NCBI GenBank assembly: GCA_964568975.1
Contig: CAZMSO010000001.1
Span: forward strand, 62,001 to 126,000
Direction: 5' to 3'
DNA length: 64,000 nt
Source of the DNA: CAZADA01 sp964568975
Lineage (GTDB): Bacteria > Pseudomonadota > Alphaproteobacteria > Caulobacterales > Maricaulaceae
The first letter of the stretch is position 1. The number at the start of each line of letters is the position of its first letter. The translations under genes were made by a program, and so were the position numbers. A model generated the notes under the pieces. It did no database searches, was not told the origin of the DNA, and was given only the letters and a program-made list of their open reading frames with translations. This document shows positions 26,345 through 36,015 of this stretch, piece after piece.

Positions 26345-28273
26345 TTATCTCTGCTGATCGAGGAAGCGGCGCGCGTCCACGGCCGATTCAAAAATGTGAG
26401 GCGCGACGGTGCGTGTCAGCATTTGACCAAGTTTAATGCGCATAAAGGCGCTGGTGGTGTAGCGCGACACGCACTCATAATACTTCGTCTCCATTTCTTT
26501 GACGAATGCGGCGTATTCGTCACTGATCTCTGGATCGATTTCAAACGCGTCATAATTCACAATCACCCGCAGGCGCTTGTTTAAGGGCGCGCATAATTTT
26601 TCGATGGCTTTGCGAAACGCGGTGATGTCGCGCTTGCGGCGCAAGTGCACGCCTTCAAGGTTGACGAACAACGTCTCGCGATCGGTGTCTAACGCAATGC
26701 GTTTGGCGAACGTCACGTCAAGCAATTGCGCGCGCAAGTCCATCGGAGCCGGCTTAAATATGCGCGGGTCCATCGGCGCGCGCACATCCATGCGCGGCTT
26801 AAACGCCATATGCGCGAGGATGTCGTGTTCGAGGTCCACGCCCTCTGCGACCTCAATGAGGGTCATGCCCTCAGGGCGCAGCTCAAACACACAGCGTTCA
26901 GTGACGTAGAGGACAGGCTGCTCCCGCTCGCGGGCGAGGTCGCCGGAGAACGTGATTTGCTCCACCGCCTCAACGAATTTGCGCGCGCGTCCTTCCTCGC
27001 GGATGGCGAGCTGGCCGTCATGGATCTCCACCTGCAGGCCGCCGGCGGTGAACGTCCCTGCGAAGACGACTTTGCGCGCGTTTTGGCTGATGTTGATGAA
27101 GCCGCCCGCGCCCGCAAGCCGCGAACCGAAGCGGCTGACATTGATGTCGCCCGCCTGACCGCATTGGGCGAGGCCAAGGCACGCTAAGTCGAGACCGCCG
27201 CCGTCATAAAGGTCAAACTGCTGATTTTGGTCGATGATGGCGTCTGTATTGGAGGCCGCTCCGAAATCAAGCCCGCTGGCCGGCAAGCCGCCGATCACGC
27301 CAGGCTCCGCCGTCAACGTGATGTGGTCAAGCAGCCGCTCCTCCTGGGCGACGGCCGCCACGCCTTCAGGCATGCCGATGCCCAAATTCACCAAACCATT
27401 GATCGGCAGCTCAAACGCGCAGCGCCGCGCAATGATTTTGCGCGCGTTTAGGGGCGTCGGCGCAGGATCTTCAAGGGGCCGTTTGATCTCGCCGGAATAC
27501 GCCGGCGAATACGCCGTGGCGTAAGTTTGGTGATGGTGCTCGGGCTCGGCCACCACAATGCAATCCACCAGCGCGCCAGGCACCTTCACATGGCGCGGAT
27601 GCAGCGAGCCGCGCGCCGCGATCCGCTCCACCTGGGCGAGGACGACGCCGTGGCTGTTCTTCGCCGCCATGGCCATGGCCAGCGCATCAAGGGTCAGCGC
27701 CTCGCGCTCCATCGTGATGTTGCCAGCGGGATCAGCCGTGGTGCCGCGAATGAAGGCCACATGGATCGGTCCGACGCGGTAATAGAGGCTTTCTTCGCCA
27801 TCGAGCTCAATCAGAGTGACGAGATCTTCCGTCGTCGCGGCATTGACTTTCCCACCGTCCACGCGCGGGTCGACGAAGGTGCGCAAGCCCACCTTCGAGA
27901 CTGTGCCGCGCTTGCCGGCGGCGATGTCGCGGTAAAGGTGGGAGATGCAGCCCTGGGGGAAATTGTAGGCCTCAATCCGACCTTCGACCGCAAGCCGCGC
28001 CAGTTTCGGCGCAAGGCCCCAATGGCCGCCAATGGCGCGCTTGATCATGCCGTCATGGGCGATGCGGTTGAGGCCCCGGTCGCCGCCATCGCCTTGGCCC
28101 GCCGCAAACACAAGCGTGAGGTTGCACGGGCCGCGGGTGTCGAGAAATTGCGCCTCCAGCGCCGCCAGGAGAGCGTCGGGCGTGCCGATGCCGACAAATC
28201 CGGACGTGGCCAGAGTGTCGCCATCCGCGATGACCGCGACCGCCTCGGCGGCGGAGACGATTTTGTTGCGCAT
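26345..28273 (-). CDS. Acyl-CoA:acetate/3-ketoacid CoA-transferase with C-terminal extension
   Basis: The protein of 642 residues is a class I CoA-transferase with alpha and beta parts in one chain, like YdiF or propionate CoA-transferase. The catalytic Glu is E323 in TAEPGVIGGLPASG, and GLVNLGIGMPEGVA marks the second half. Such enzymes move CoA between short acids. After about residue 515 comes an extension of some 125 residues (LFVNLEGVHLRRKRDITAFR onward) absent from YdiF, which I cannot assign. The ATG at 28273 opens the conserved domain; the frame is open for 324 bases upstream but that part is low-complexity. The gene is divergent from the next receptor. Confidence 0.88.
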   Translation of the reverse strand: MRNKIVSAAEAVAVIADGDTLATSGFVGIGTPDALLAALEAQFLDTRGPCNLTLVFAAGQGDGGDRGLNRIAHDGMIKRAIGGHWGLAPKLARLAVEGRIEAYNFPQGCISHLYRDIAAGKRGTVSKVGLRTFVDPRVDGGKVNAATTEDLVTLIELDGEESLYYRVGPIHVAFIRGTTADPAGNITMEREALTLDALAMAMAAKNSHGVVLAQVERIAARGSLHPRHVKVPGALVDCIVVAEPEHHHQTYATAYSPAYSGEIKRPLEDPAPTPLNARKIIARRCAFELPINGLVNLGIGMPEGVAAVAQEERLLDHITLTAEPGVIGGLPASGLDFGAASNTDAIIDQNQQFDLYDGGGLDLACLGLAQCGQAGDINVSRFGSRLAGAGGFINISQNARKVVFAGTFTAGGLQVEIHDGQLAIREEGRARKFVEAVEQITFSGDLAREREQPVLYVTERCVFELRPEGMTLIEVAEGVDLEHDILAHMAFKPRMDVRAPMDPRIFKPAPMDLRAQLLDVTFAKRIALDTDRETLFVNLEGVHLRRKRDITAFRKAIEKLCAPLNKRLRVIVNYDAFEIDPEISDEYAAFVKEMETKYYECVSRYTTSAFMRIKLGQMLTRTVAPHIFESAVDARRFLDQQR

Positions 28274-28458
28274 CGGCCGTTGCGGGACCCGCCCCTCTCC
28301 ATGGGGATCACGCAAGCCTAGGGCCGCAGCCTCGGGCCGGGCAAGCGCGCGCCCGTCCGCGGTTGTCGTCCATCTGTCGCGGTTGGCCCCGCCCCCGCCA
28401 GACCATAGACTCGCGTGTTGGCCAGGCCCGCCGATGCGCCGTGGGCGCACGCTTCTGC

Positions 28459-28560
28459 ACAGTTGCGTGAATGTCACGCTTGCCGCGAAGCCACAGCCGC
28501 GCGCCGCGCCGGCAGGACCGACGTATTGCCGGGTGTGACGCGACGGGTACAGTTGCGTGA
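28459..28560. promoter_or_regulatory. Repeated motif upstream of the second TonB receptor
   Basis: In the 420-base gap between the CoA-transferase and the receptor (28274-28693), ACAGTTGCGTGA occurs twice, at 28459-28470 and 28549-28560, 90 bases apart. The first copy runs into a perfect palindrome GCGTGA-ATG-TCACGC (28465-28479); the second is followed by GACGTGACG. These are candidate binding sites for a regulator of one or both divergent genes. I see no coding frame in the rest of the gap. Confidence 0.4.
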
Positions 28561-28693
28561 CAAGGACGTGACGAGGGCGAGACACAGCGCGCCGCACGTC
28601 TGCGGAGGAGGTTGTTGACGCGGCGTCATCGCGAACGCGTCACCGCGACGGATCGGCGCCGCCGACCGCGCTAACGCGAAGGGGACCACACCT

Positions 28694-31150
28694 ATGGTAC
28701 GCAATCGCTTGGGGTTTTTGCTCGCCGGCTGCTCGGCGACGGCATTGCTCGCGACGGCCGCCCACACGCAGGAGGAGGAGACCTCCGAAGAGCGCGAAGT
28801 GATTGTCGTGACGGCGACGAAGCGCGAACAAACGTTGCAGGACGTGCCCTTCTCCGTCAACGCCCTGACGGGAGAAGACCTCGACCGGGTCGGCGCGACG
28901 AATTTGGACGACATCGCTCGCAATGTCGCTGGCCTGACGGTGCAGAATTTGGGGCCGGGCCAAAGCCAAATCGCCATTCGGGGCGTCGCTTCAGGCCAAA
29001 TCGTGCGGGACCAGCCGGGCGTGAAAGAACAAGTCGGGATTTATCTCGACGAATCGGTGATCTCACTGTCGCTGTTTAACCCCGACCTCGACCTTTTTGA
29101 TCTCGAGCGGGTGGAGACGTTGCGCGGCCCGCAAGGCACGCTGTTCGGCTCCGGCTCCATCGGCGGCACCATCCGCTACATCACAAAGCAGCCGACCACC
29201 GACCAGTTTGAGGGCGTTGTGGAGGCTGACATCAACACCGTCAGCGAAGGCGGCGGCGGCGGTCATCTCAAAGGCGCGGTGAACATCCCGATCAGCGACA
29301 CCCTCGCGGTGCGCGCGGTGGGCTATCTGACGGAGTATGCGGGCTTCATCGATGCGGTTAAGCGCAATGAGGACGGCGGCTTTTTCGTCGATGAAGATGT
29401 GAACCGCGGCCAGCGCAATGGCGGGCGGATCGCGCTGAATTGGCGGCCGAACGACCGTGTCTCGATCACGCCGCGGATCCTCTATCAGGACATCAATTTC
29501 GACGGCTTCAACCGCCAAGAGTCGTTCAACATCTACGCCAATCCGAACACCTTCGGCGTGGATCCGGACGGTCCGCAGCCGCCGGCGAACTCGTTTTTGC
29601 GCGAGCGCCAGCAGTTCCTGCTGCTGGACGAGGCCTTCGCGGACGAGACCCTGATTGCGGATCTGACAGCGACGATCGACCTGGGTTTTGCGGATCTGAC
29701 CACGATCAGCTCCTATACCGACCGGCAGATCCTGGTGAGCCGGGACGCCAGCGCGCTCACGCACTCGGTGAGCCTGGATTTAGGGCTCGACGTCGCCGTG
29801 ACGGACATTCCATCCAATTTGCGCGACACCACGGAGTACGAGGCGTTCACCCAAGAGGTGCGGCTGTCGTCCAATAATGACGGCCCGTTCCAGTGGCTCG
29901 TCGGTGCGTTCTACGCGGATCTGGAGCGTGACTACGCCCAGCGCTTGCCCACGCCGGGCTATGACGCGTTCACGGACGCCGCCCTCGGTGAAGGCACGTC
30001 CGCGGCGGTGGCCAATGGTTTCCCGGCGGACTCGCCCTTCAACTCGGACCTCTCGGTACCGCTCGAGCAGATCGCGGTGTTCGGCGAGGCGAGCCTTGAT
30101 GTGACGGATCGCCTGACGGTGACGGCGGGCGGTCGGTATTATGATTTTGAGGAAGATCGCTTGATCTCGTCCGGCGGTCTGTTCGCGAATGGTGATACGG
30201 CGTTGCTGGATTCGACCTCCTCGGACGGCTTCACGCCCCGGGTGATCGCCAGCTACGACGTCAATGAGATCGTCACCGTGAACGCCCAGGCCTCCCAGGG
30301 CTTCCGGCTCGGCGGCGTGAACGACCCGCTGAATCCTGCGCTCTGCAATGATGTGGACCTGGCGACCTTCGGCGGCTTTCAGACCTATGATGATGAAACG
30401 CTGTGGAACTATGAAGTCGGCGTGAAGGCTGAGCGCAGCGATTTCACAATCAACACGGCCGTCTTCTACACCGACATCACCGACCTCCAAGTCACCCTCG
30501 ACGCCGGTTCCTGCTCCTCGCGCGTGGTGTTCAACGTGCCCGAGGCGTTCGCAGCGGGCGTTGAATACGAGGTCGGCTACTTCCCCACCGACAATCTCGA
30601 GCTCTATTTCTCTGGCAGCTTCGTGGAGGCCGAGTTCCAGTCCACCGTCACGACCTTCGTCGAAGACGGCGCGGGCGGCGGCCAAGAAGTCGTGGTCGGC
30701 GGCATCGAAAAGGGCAATCGCTTGCCGACGGTGCCGGAGTTCCAGTTCTCAGCGTCGGCGGTGCACTACTTCGGCGCGGACTGGCTGAAGCCGGACGCCG
30801 AGACCTTCCTGAGCGCGTCTTTGCAATATGTCGGCACGCGCTTCACCCAGCCGAGCGACCAGATTATTCCCGGTCAGGGCCTGCCCACGGCTACGGGCCT
30901 TGCATTCGGCGGCTTCGACGGTACGGAGGATCCGTCGAGCCTCGTCGACCTCGAGTTGGATGACTACACGATCATCAATCTCCGCGGCGGGCTCGACCTC
31001 GGGAACCTCGAGATTGCGGTCTACGCCAATAATATCTTCGATGAGAACGCCCTCTTCTCCTTCGATCGGGAGCGCGGCGGGCGCGCGCGCCTGGGCTTTA
31101 ACGTCGGCCAGCCACGCACCTTCGGCGTCACCGCGCGCCGACGGTTCTAA
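28694..31150 (+). CDS. TonB-dependent outer-membrane receptor
   Basis: The 818-residue receptor has a signal peptide ending near AAHTQ, a TonB box around EVIVVTATKREQ, a plug with LERVETLRGPQGTLFGSGSI, and a long barrel ending in Phe. It is of the same broad family as the first receptor but only distantly similar in the barrel. The ATG at 28694 begins the signal. A terminator follows, so it is a single-gene unit. The ligand is not predictable; the adjoining CoA-transferase gives no clear hint. Confidence 0.93.
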   Translation: MVRNRLGFLLAGCSATALLATAAHTQEEETSEEREVIVVTATKREQTLQDVPFSVNALTGEDLDRVGATNLDDIARNVAGLTVQNLGPGQSQIAIRGVASGQIVRDQPGVKEQVGIYLDESVISLSLFNPDLDLFDLERVETLRGPQGTLFGSGSIGGTIRYITKQPTTDQFEGVVEADINTVSEGGGGGHLKGAVNIPISDTLAVRAVGYLTEYAGFIDAVKRNEDGGFFVDEDVNRGQRNGGRIALNWRPNDRVSITPRILYQDINFDGFNRQESFNIYANPNTFGVDPDGPQPPANSFLRERQQFLLLDEAFADETLIADLTATIDLGFADLTTISSYTDRQILVSRDASALTHSVSLDLGLDVAVTDIPSNLRDTTEYEAFTQEVRLSSNNDGPFQWLVGAFYADLERDYAQRLPTPGYDAFTDAALGEGTSAAVANGFPADSPFNSDLSVPLEQIAVFGEASLDVTDRLTVTAGGRYYDFEEDRLISSGGLFANGDTALLDSTSSDGFTPRVIASYDVNEIVTVNAQASQGFRLGGVNDPLNPALCNDVDLATFGGFQTYDDETLWNYEVGVKAERSDFTINTAVFYTDITDLQVTLDAGSCSSRVVFNVPEAFAAGVEYEVGYFPTDNLELYFSGSFVEAEFQSTVTTFVEDGAGGGQEVVVGGIEKGNRLPTVPEFQFSASAVHYFGADWLKPDAETFLSASLQYVGTRFTQPSDQIIPGQGLPTATGLAFGGFDGTEDPSSLVDLELDDYTIINLRGGLDLGNLEIAVYANNIFDENALFSFDRERGGRARLGFNVGQPRTFGVTARRRF

Positions 31151-31181
31151 CACCCCGGGGACACGCCACCGCGTGTGCGAC

Positions 31182-31216
31182 GCGCCGCTCCCGGGGGGTC
31201 CGGGGGCGGCGCTTTT
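31182..31216 (+). terminator. Rho-independent terminator of the second receptor gene
   Basis: GCGCCGCTCCCGG (31182-31194) pairs with CCGGGGGCGGCGC (31200-31212) over 13 positions, with one G-U pair and a five-base loop, followed by TTTT. It ends the receptor transcript just before the acetyltransferase gene. Confidence 0.85.
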
Positions 31217-31233
31217 GCGTTTGGGAGCCCACT

Positions 31234-31746
31234 ATGGCGACAGACGACGCCGTCACCATCCGCAGCGATCGCCGCCCTGGCGACGACGCCTTGATCGTGC
31301 GCTTGCACATTGAGGGCTACGTCGAGGAAGGACCGCGCTTTCGCGGCGACGACTTCGGTCCTTATGTCGCGCGCACGGTGGCGGAGGCGGGCCTTGACGC
31401 GCCGTCCGCCAGCCGAGTGTGGTTCGCGGAACGGGCCGGACGCGCCATCGGCTGCGCGGCGATGATCGACCGCGGGGCCTGCGGACAATTGCGCTGGGTG
31501 GTGCTCGTTCCGGAAGCGCGCGGCCTTGGTCTTGGGAAAGAGCTGGTGACGCGCGCGCTCGACTACGCCGCCGCCCAAGGCTGGCGGGAGGTCTATCTCG
31601 AAACCACTGACGGGCTCGACGCCTCCATGGCGCTTTACGAACGGCTCGGCTTTGCGGTCTGCACGGACATGCCCACAGCGCTGTGGCACGGGCGCGGACA
31701 TCACATCACGATGCGTAAAGCCCTCGCGACAGACCCGGCCGCTTAA
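31234..31746 (+). CDS. GNAT-family N-acetyltransferase
   Basis: This 170-residue protein shows the GNAT fold. The acetyl-CoA pyrophosphate loop is VLVPEARGLGLGKELV and the C-terminal ALYERLGFAVC segment is typical. It transfers an acetyl group to an amine on an unknown small molecule or protein. GGGAG precedes the ATG by about six bases. It stands between a terminator and the DoxX fusion gene, with no informative partner. Confidence 0.88.
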   Translation: MATDDAVTIRSDRRPGDDALIVRLHIEGYVEEGPRFRGDDFGPYVARTVAEAGLDAPSASRVWFAERAGRAIGCAAMIDRGACGQLRWVVLVPEARGLGLGKELVTRALDYAAAQGWREVYLETTDGLDASMALYERLGFAVCTDMPTALWHGRGHHITMRKALATDPAA

Positions 31747-31886
31747 GCCGACGGCGCGGCCTCACCCCGGCCTAACGTGCTGGTGAAGCCTGGTGAATCG
31801 CCTGGGCGCGGCGGACCGCGTAACGTCAACGCCGCTTCGAGTGCACAAAGCCGCCGCCATCCTCGGGCGCGTTGCGGAGACCCCTC

Positions 31887-34079
31887 ATGGCCATGCCGAT
31901 CACTCAGCTTGACCGGGCCGAGCGCCTGACCGCCACGGGTGTGTTTTTGCTGCGCGCGGCGGCGGGCGTGTTTTTCCTCATTCCCGGCGTCTACAAATTC
32001 ATTGCGCCGGAGGCGTTTGAGGCGATGCTCGCGAATTTCCCGCCAGCGCTTGAGCCGATCCTGCCCTCTCTGTTCGCCAGCGTGCCCTATTTTGAAGTGA
32101 TCGGCGGCCTCTTGCTGATCGCGGGATTTCACTTGCGTCTGCTGATGCCGCCGCTGGTCGTGATCATCGTCACCGCCAGCGCGTTCGTGGTGCGATTCGA
32201 CGACACCTCCGCGATTTGGATGTTGAGCCTCGCCGCCCATGCGATGGCCGCGGGGCTTTACACCGCGCTCTTTTTCCTCGGCGGCGGCCGCTGGGCGTTG
32301 GACGGCGGACGCGACGTCTTCGCCTGGCTGGGGCGGCGGCGGTGGGGCGGCCTGTCAGCCGTTGCGCGCGACCTCACCGCCGGCGTCGGGCGCAACACCG
32401 GCGTGGTGCTTTTGCGGGCCTCAATCGCGCTGCCATTCCTCGCAGCGCTCGCAGTCGCTGTGGTCAACGGCGCGCCGGCGGTGATGGGCGCGGCCGGCGC
32501 GCATCCGGGACTGAATGGCGTGCTGGCGGTCAGCGCTCTCCTCGGCGGCGTGTCGGCGCTGACGGGATTTTGGATCCGCCGCATGGCATGGGTGTTGATC
32601 GCAGCGACCATCGCCCATGCGCTTCTGGTGGGCGTCGCCGACGCCGCCCAGTCGCAAATCGGGCTGATCAATCTCCTTCTCTACGGCTTGCTGCTGGCGG
32701 CGTTGGCGGCGTTGCGGCAGATTGATTTGGGCGGGGACTTAGAGGTGGACCACGTCCTCAACGGCGCGTTGCGCAATGTCGTGATTGTGGGGGGCGGTTT
32801 CGCCGGGACCGCCCTCGCGCGCAGATTAGAGCGGCTTTTGCCCCCAACACACCGCGTCGTGGTCATCAGCGAGGAGACGTACACGACCTTCAACCCGCTC
32901 TTGGCGGAGATTGTCGGCGCGTCCGTGCTGCCTTCCCACACCATCGCGCCGATCCGGCGGATGCTGCGGCGCAGCCGGTTTGTTCTCGGCCATGTGGACG
33001 CTGTGGACGTCGCGGCGCGGACAGTGACCTATGACGTCGATGGCGACCGCGTCACTCTGGCGTATGACCACCTTGTTTTCGCACTGGGGGCGCGAGCGAA
33101 CCGCACGCTCATCATGGGCGCGGCGGAGCATGCGCTGCCGTTTAAGCTTATTGGCGACGCGCTGGCCCTGCGCAACCGCGTCATCGCCCAGATGGAGCGC
33201 GCGGACCAAAGCGACGACGCCGCCGAACGCGCGCGTTTGGGGCGGTTTATTGTCGTCGGCGGCGGCTTCAGCGGCGTGGAGGTCGCTGGCGCGATCCACG
33301 ACTTCCTGCGCGGCGCGCAAAAGCATTATCCGCGGCTGCACGATGCTGATCTTGGGGTGACGGTCGTGCACGGAACCGACCAATTGCTGCCGGAGTTGCC
33401 GGCCGCCCTTGGTCGCCACGCCCACACCAGCATGGCGCAGCGGGGCCTCGACATCCGCCTGTCCGCGCGGGTCGCGCAGGTCGACGCCGAGGGCGTGGTT
33501 CTCTCGGATGGCGCACGCATCGCCGGCGCCTCCGTCGTCAACACCATCGGCGTCGCCCCTAACCCTCTGATCGCGGCCTTAGATCTGCCGAGCGAGCGCG
33601 GCCGGGTGCGTGTGGGGCCCGACATGGCCGTGGCGGGTTATGAGGGCTTGTGGGCCCTCGGCGACTGCGCCCGTGTGCCCAACGCCAAGGACGGCGCGCT
33701 GTCGCCGCCCACCGCCCAATTCGCGGTTCGCCAGGGCCGACATTTAGCAACGACGATCGCACGATCCGTCGCCGGACGACCGACGAAGCCGTTTGCGTAT
33801 CGCGCCCGCGGGTCCATGGCGAGCGTGGGCCATTTGAACGGCGTCGCGAGCCTCTTTGGACGGATCACTGTGACGGGATTGCCGGCGTGGCTGCTGTGGC
33901 GGGCGTATTATCTCTCCTTAATGCCGACGGTGTTACGGCGCGTGCAGATCTTTTTTGAGTGGACGTGGAGCATGCTTTTTTCCGCGGACATCGCGGCCTT
34001 GCGGTTCACGACGTCGCGGGAGGCCGACGCCCACGACGCCGATCGCGCGCCCGCGCCGGACATCGGTTCGCCCGCCTGA
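31887..34079 (+). CDS. DoxX-like membrane domain fused to type II NADH dehydrogenase-like oxidoreductase
   Basis: The 730-residue protein combines two parts. Residues 1-285 hold two DoxX-like membrane modules of about four helices each (first near 15-125, second near 155-280). Residues 290-700 form a flavin-dependent NADH:quinone oxidoreductase: NVVIVGGGFAGTALARRLER binds FAD, FIVVGGGFSGVEVAGAIHDF binds NADH, and GLWALGDCARVP is the second flavin contact. The likely role is passing electrons from NADH to quinone at the membrane. The ATG at 31887 has GGAG eight bases upstream. The stop codon is followed in the same frame by a 15-base repeat array. The fusion is unusual but has been seen in other proteobacterial genomes, as I recall. 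Confidence 0.88.
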   Translation: MAMPITQLDRAERLTATGVFLLRAAAGVFFLIPGVYKFIAPEAFEAMLANFPPALEPILPSLFASVPYFEVIGGLLLIAGFHLRLLMPPLVVIIVTASAFVVRFDDTSAIWMLSLAAHAMAAGLYTALFFLGGGRWALDGGRDVFAWLGRRRWGGLSAVARDLTAGVGRNTGVVLLRASIALPFLAALAVAVVNGAPAVMGAAGAHPGLNGVLAVSALLGGVSALTGFWIRRMAWVLIAATIAHALLVGVADAAQSQIGLINLLLYGLLLAALAALRQIDLGGDLEVDHVLNGALRNVVIVGGGFAGTALARRLERLLPPTHRVVVISEETYTTFNPLLAEIVGASVLPSHTIAPIRRMLRRSRFVLGHVDAVDVAARTVTYDVDGDRVTLAYDHLVFALGARANRTLIMGAAEHALPFKLIGDALALRNRVIAQMERADQSDDAAERARLGRFIVVGGGFSGVEVAGAIHDFLRGAQKHYPRLHDADLGVTVVHGTDQLLPELPAALGRHAHTSMAQRGLDIRLSARVAQVDAEGVVLSDGARIAGASVVNTIGVAPNPLIAALDLPSERGRVRVGPDMAVAGYEGLWALGDCARVPNAKDGALSPPTAQFAVRQGRHLATTIARSVAGRPTKPFAYRARGSMASVGHLNGVASLFGRITVTGLPAWLLWRAYYLSLMPTVLRRVQIFFEWTWSMLFSADIAALRFTTSREADAHDADRAPAPDIGSPA

Positions 34080-34080
34080 G

Positions 34081-34297
34081 GCGCACCCGACGCCGGCGCG
34101 CCCGACGCCGGCGAGCGCGACTTAGAAGGGCGCGACTTAGAAGGGCGCGACTNNNNNNNNNNNNNNNNNNNNNNNNNNNNNNNNNNNNNNNNNNNNNNNN
34201 NNNNNNNNNNNNNNNNNNNNNNNNNNNNNNNNNNNNNNNNNNNNNNNNNNNNGCGCGACTTAGAAGGGCGCGACTTAGAAGGGCGCGACTAAGGCGG
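34081..34297. repeat. 15-bp tandem repeat array interrupted by an assembly gap
   Basis: Directly after the fusion gene come two units of a 15-bp repeat (GCGCACCCGACGCCG and GCGCGCCCGACGCCG, 34081-34110), then GCGCGACTTAGAAGG units at 34115-34152. The run enters a 100-N gap (34153-34252) and resumes with two perfect units and one decayed unit (34253-34297). The true copy number is unknown. Read in the frame of the preceding gene, past its stop, the units spell GAPDA and then RDLEG. The remaining bases to 34438 hold only the upstream region of glpD. Confidence 0.9.
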
Positions 34298-34438
34298 GCG
34301 AACGCGGTCACGGCTCACATGGCGCCCAAGGGCGGGTGTTGTGGCGCCACTCCTCTATAAGATAGAGAAGCAGGAGCAGAGCCTGGATGTCGGCGACCGC
34401 CGCCCCATGTGTCGCCAGAGAGGCAAAGGAGCCGCCCC

Positions 34439-36001
34439 ATGGACGCCCAGCCCGACGCCCACGACGCGCCGCGCGAGGATCACGTGGATCTGCTCGTCGT
34501 CGGCGGGGGCGTGAATGGCGTCGGCGTCGCGCGCGACGCTGCGGGCCGCGGGCTGAAAGTCGTGTTGTGCGAGATGAACGACCTTGCGAGCGCGACCTCC
34601 TCCTGGAGCACGAAGCTGATCCATGGCGGCTTACGCTATCTGGAGCATTATGAGTTCCGCTTAGTGCGGGAATCCTTGATGGAGCGGGAGGTGCTGCTCA
34701 ACGCCGCGCCCCACATCATCACGCCGCTGCGGTTTGTCCTGCCCCATCATCGCGGCTTGCGGCCAGCCTGGCTGCTGCGACTCGGCCTCTTCCTTTATGA
34801 CCATTTGGGTGGGCGCAAAGCCCTGCCGGCGACGACGTCGGTGGATTTGCGCAGCGGGCCGCTCGGCGCACCATTGAAAGACGACTTCGTCCGCGGCTTT
34901 GAATACGCCGACTGCCGGGTCGATGACGCGCGCTTGGTGGTGCTCAACGCCGTGGATGCGCGCGAACGCGGCGCAGAGATCCTCACAGCGACGCGCTTCG
35001 CCCGCGCCGTGCGGGCGGCGGACGGCGCAATGTGGCGGTGCGTGCTCACCGACGATCGCCAGCAGAACCGCACTGTCGCCGCCCGCGCGGTGGTCAACGC
35101 CGCGGGACCGTGGGTGACGACGCTGTTTGACGGCGTGGAGGGGGCGTCGCCAAAGAAACGCCTGCGCCTGGTGAAGGGCAGCCATCTGATTGTGAGGCGC
35201 GTGTTCGATCACGACCGCGCTTACATTTTTCAGAACGCCGACGGGCGGATCGTGTTCGCGATCCCCTATCACGACGACACCACCTTGATCGGCACCACGG
35301 ACGAGCCCTATGAGGGCGATCCGGCGGCGGCGACGATTTCTGAGGCGGAGATTGCGTATCTGCTTGCAGCCGCGAGCGCATACTTCGCCCAGCCCATCAC
35401 GCGCGACATGATCGTGTCCGATTACGCGGGCGTGCGGCCGTTGTTTGACGACTTGAGCGCGAAAAACGCCTCCGCCGTCACGCGCGATTACGCGTTCGAC
35501 GTCGATGACGGCGGGACGGGCGGCGCGCCGCTTCTGTCGGTGTATGGCGGCAAGCTGACCACATATCGCAAGCTCGCGGAGCACGCGCTGGAGACGCTTA
35601 AACCGTCTTTGCCGTCCATGGGCCCGGCCTGGACCGCCGGCGCGGCGCTTCCGGGCGGAGAGATGGGCTATGGCGGCTGGGCGGACTTCGTCGCCGCCAT
35701 GGACGAGCGTTACGCGTTCCTGCCCGCACCGACGCGCGCGCGCCTGCTCTCCGCTTATGGCGGCCGCTTGGAGCAGGTGTTGGGCGACGCAACGCGGATC
35801 GAGGATCTCGGCGCGTCCTACGGCGCGGGCCTTTATGAACGCGAGGTCGATTACCTGGTGGAGACTGAATGGGCGCGCACGGCCGCCGACATTCTGTGGC
35901 GGCGCACTAAGCTTGGCCTGGTGTTCACGCCCGCCGAGACCGCCGCGCTGGACGCGCACATGGCGACGCGCGCCGCCACAGCGCCCGCCCCTGCGGCCTA
36001 A
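34439..36001 (+). CDS. glpD: Aerobic glycerol-3-phosphate dehydrogenase
   Basis: The 520-residue FAD enzyme oxidises glycerol 3-phosphate to dihydroxyacetone phosphate and feeds electrons to quinone at the inner membrane. The FAD motif LLVVGGGVNGVGVARDAAG lies near residue 17-35, followed by SSWSTKLIHGGLRYLEHYEF, the classic GlpD signature; YGGKLTTYRKLAEHAL is near residue 365. AAAGGAG precedes the ATG at 34439. Its partner glpK is 4.4 kb downstream on the other strand, so glycerol is phosphorylated and oxidised by products of this region. Length is normal for the family. Confidence 0.95.
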   Translation: MDAQPDAHDAPREDHVDLLVVGGGVNGVGVARDAAGRGLKVVLCEMNDLASATSSWSTKLIHGGLRYLEHYEFRLVRESLMEREVLLNAAPHIITPLRFVLPHHRGLRPAWLLRLGLFLYDHLGGRKALPATTSVDLRSGPLGAPLKDDFVRGFEYADCRVDDARLVVLNAVDARERGAEILTATRFARAVRAADGAMWRCVLTDDRQQNRTVAARAVVNAAGPWVTTLFDGVEGASPKKRLRLVKGSHLIVRRVFDHDRAYIFQNADGRIVFAIPYHDDTTLIGTTDEPYEGDPAAATISEAEIAYLLAAASAYFAQPITRDMIVSDYAGVRPLFDDLSAKNASAVTRDYAFDVDDGGTGGAPLLSVYGGKLTTYRKLAEHALETLKPSLPSMGPAWTAGAALPGGEMGYGGWADFVAAMDERYAFLPAPTRARLLSAYGGRLEQVLGDATRIEDLGASYGAGLYEREVDYLVETEWARTAADILWRRTKLGLVFTPAETAALDAHMATRAATAPAPAA

Positions 36002-36015
36002 ATCTCCAGCCGCGC

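Noticed and set aside
34081..34297. CRISPR array
   Set aside because: Units are 15 bases and directly adjacent, with no unique spacers.
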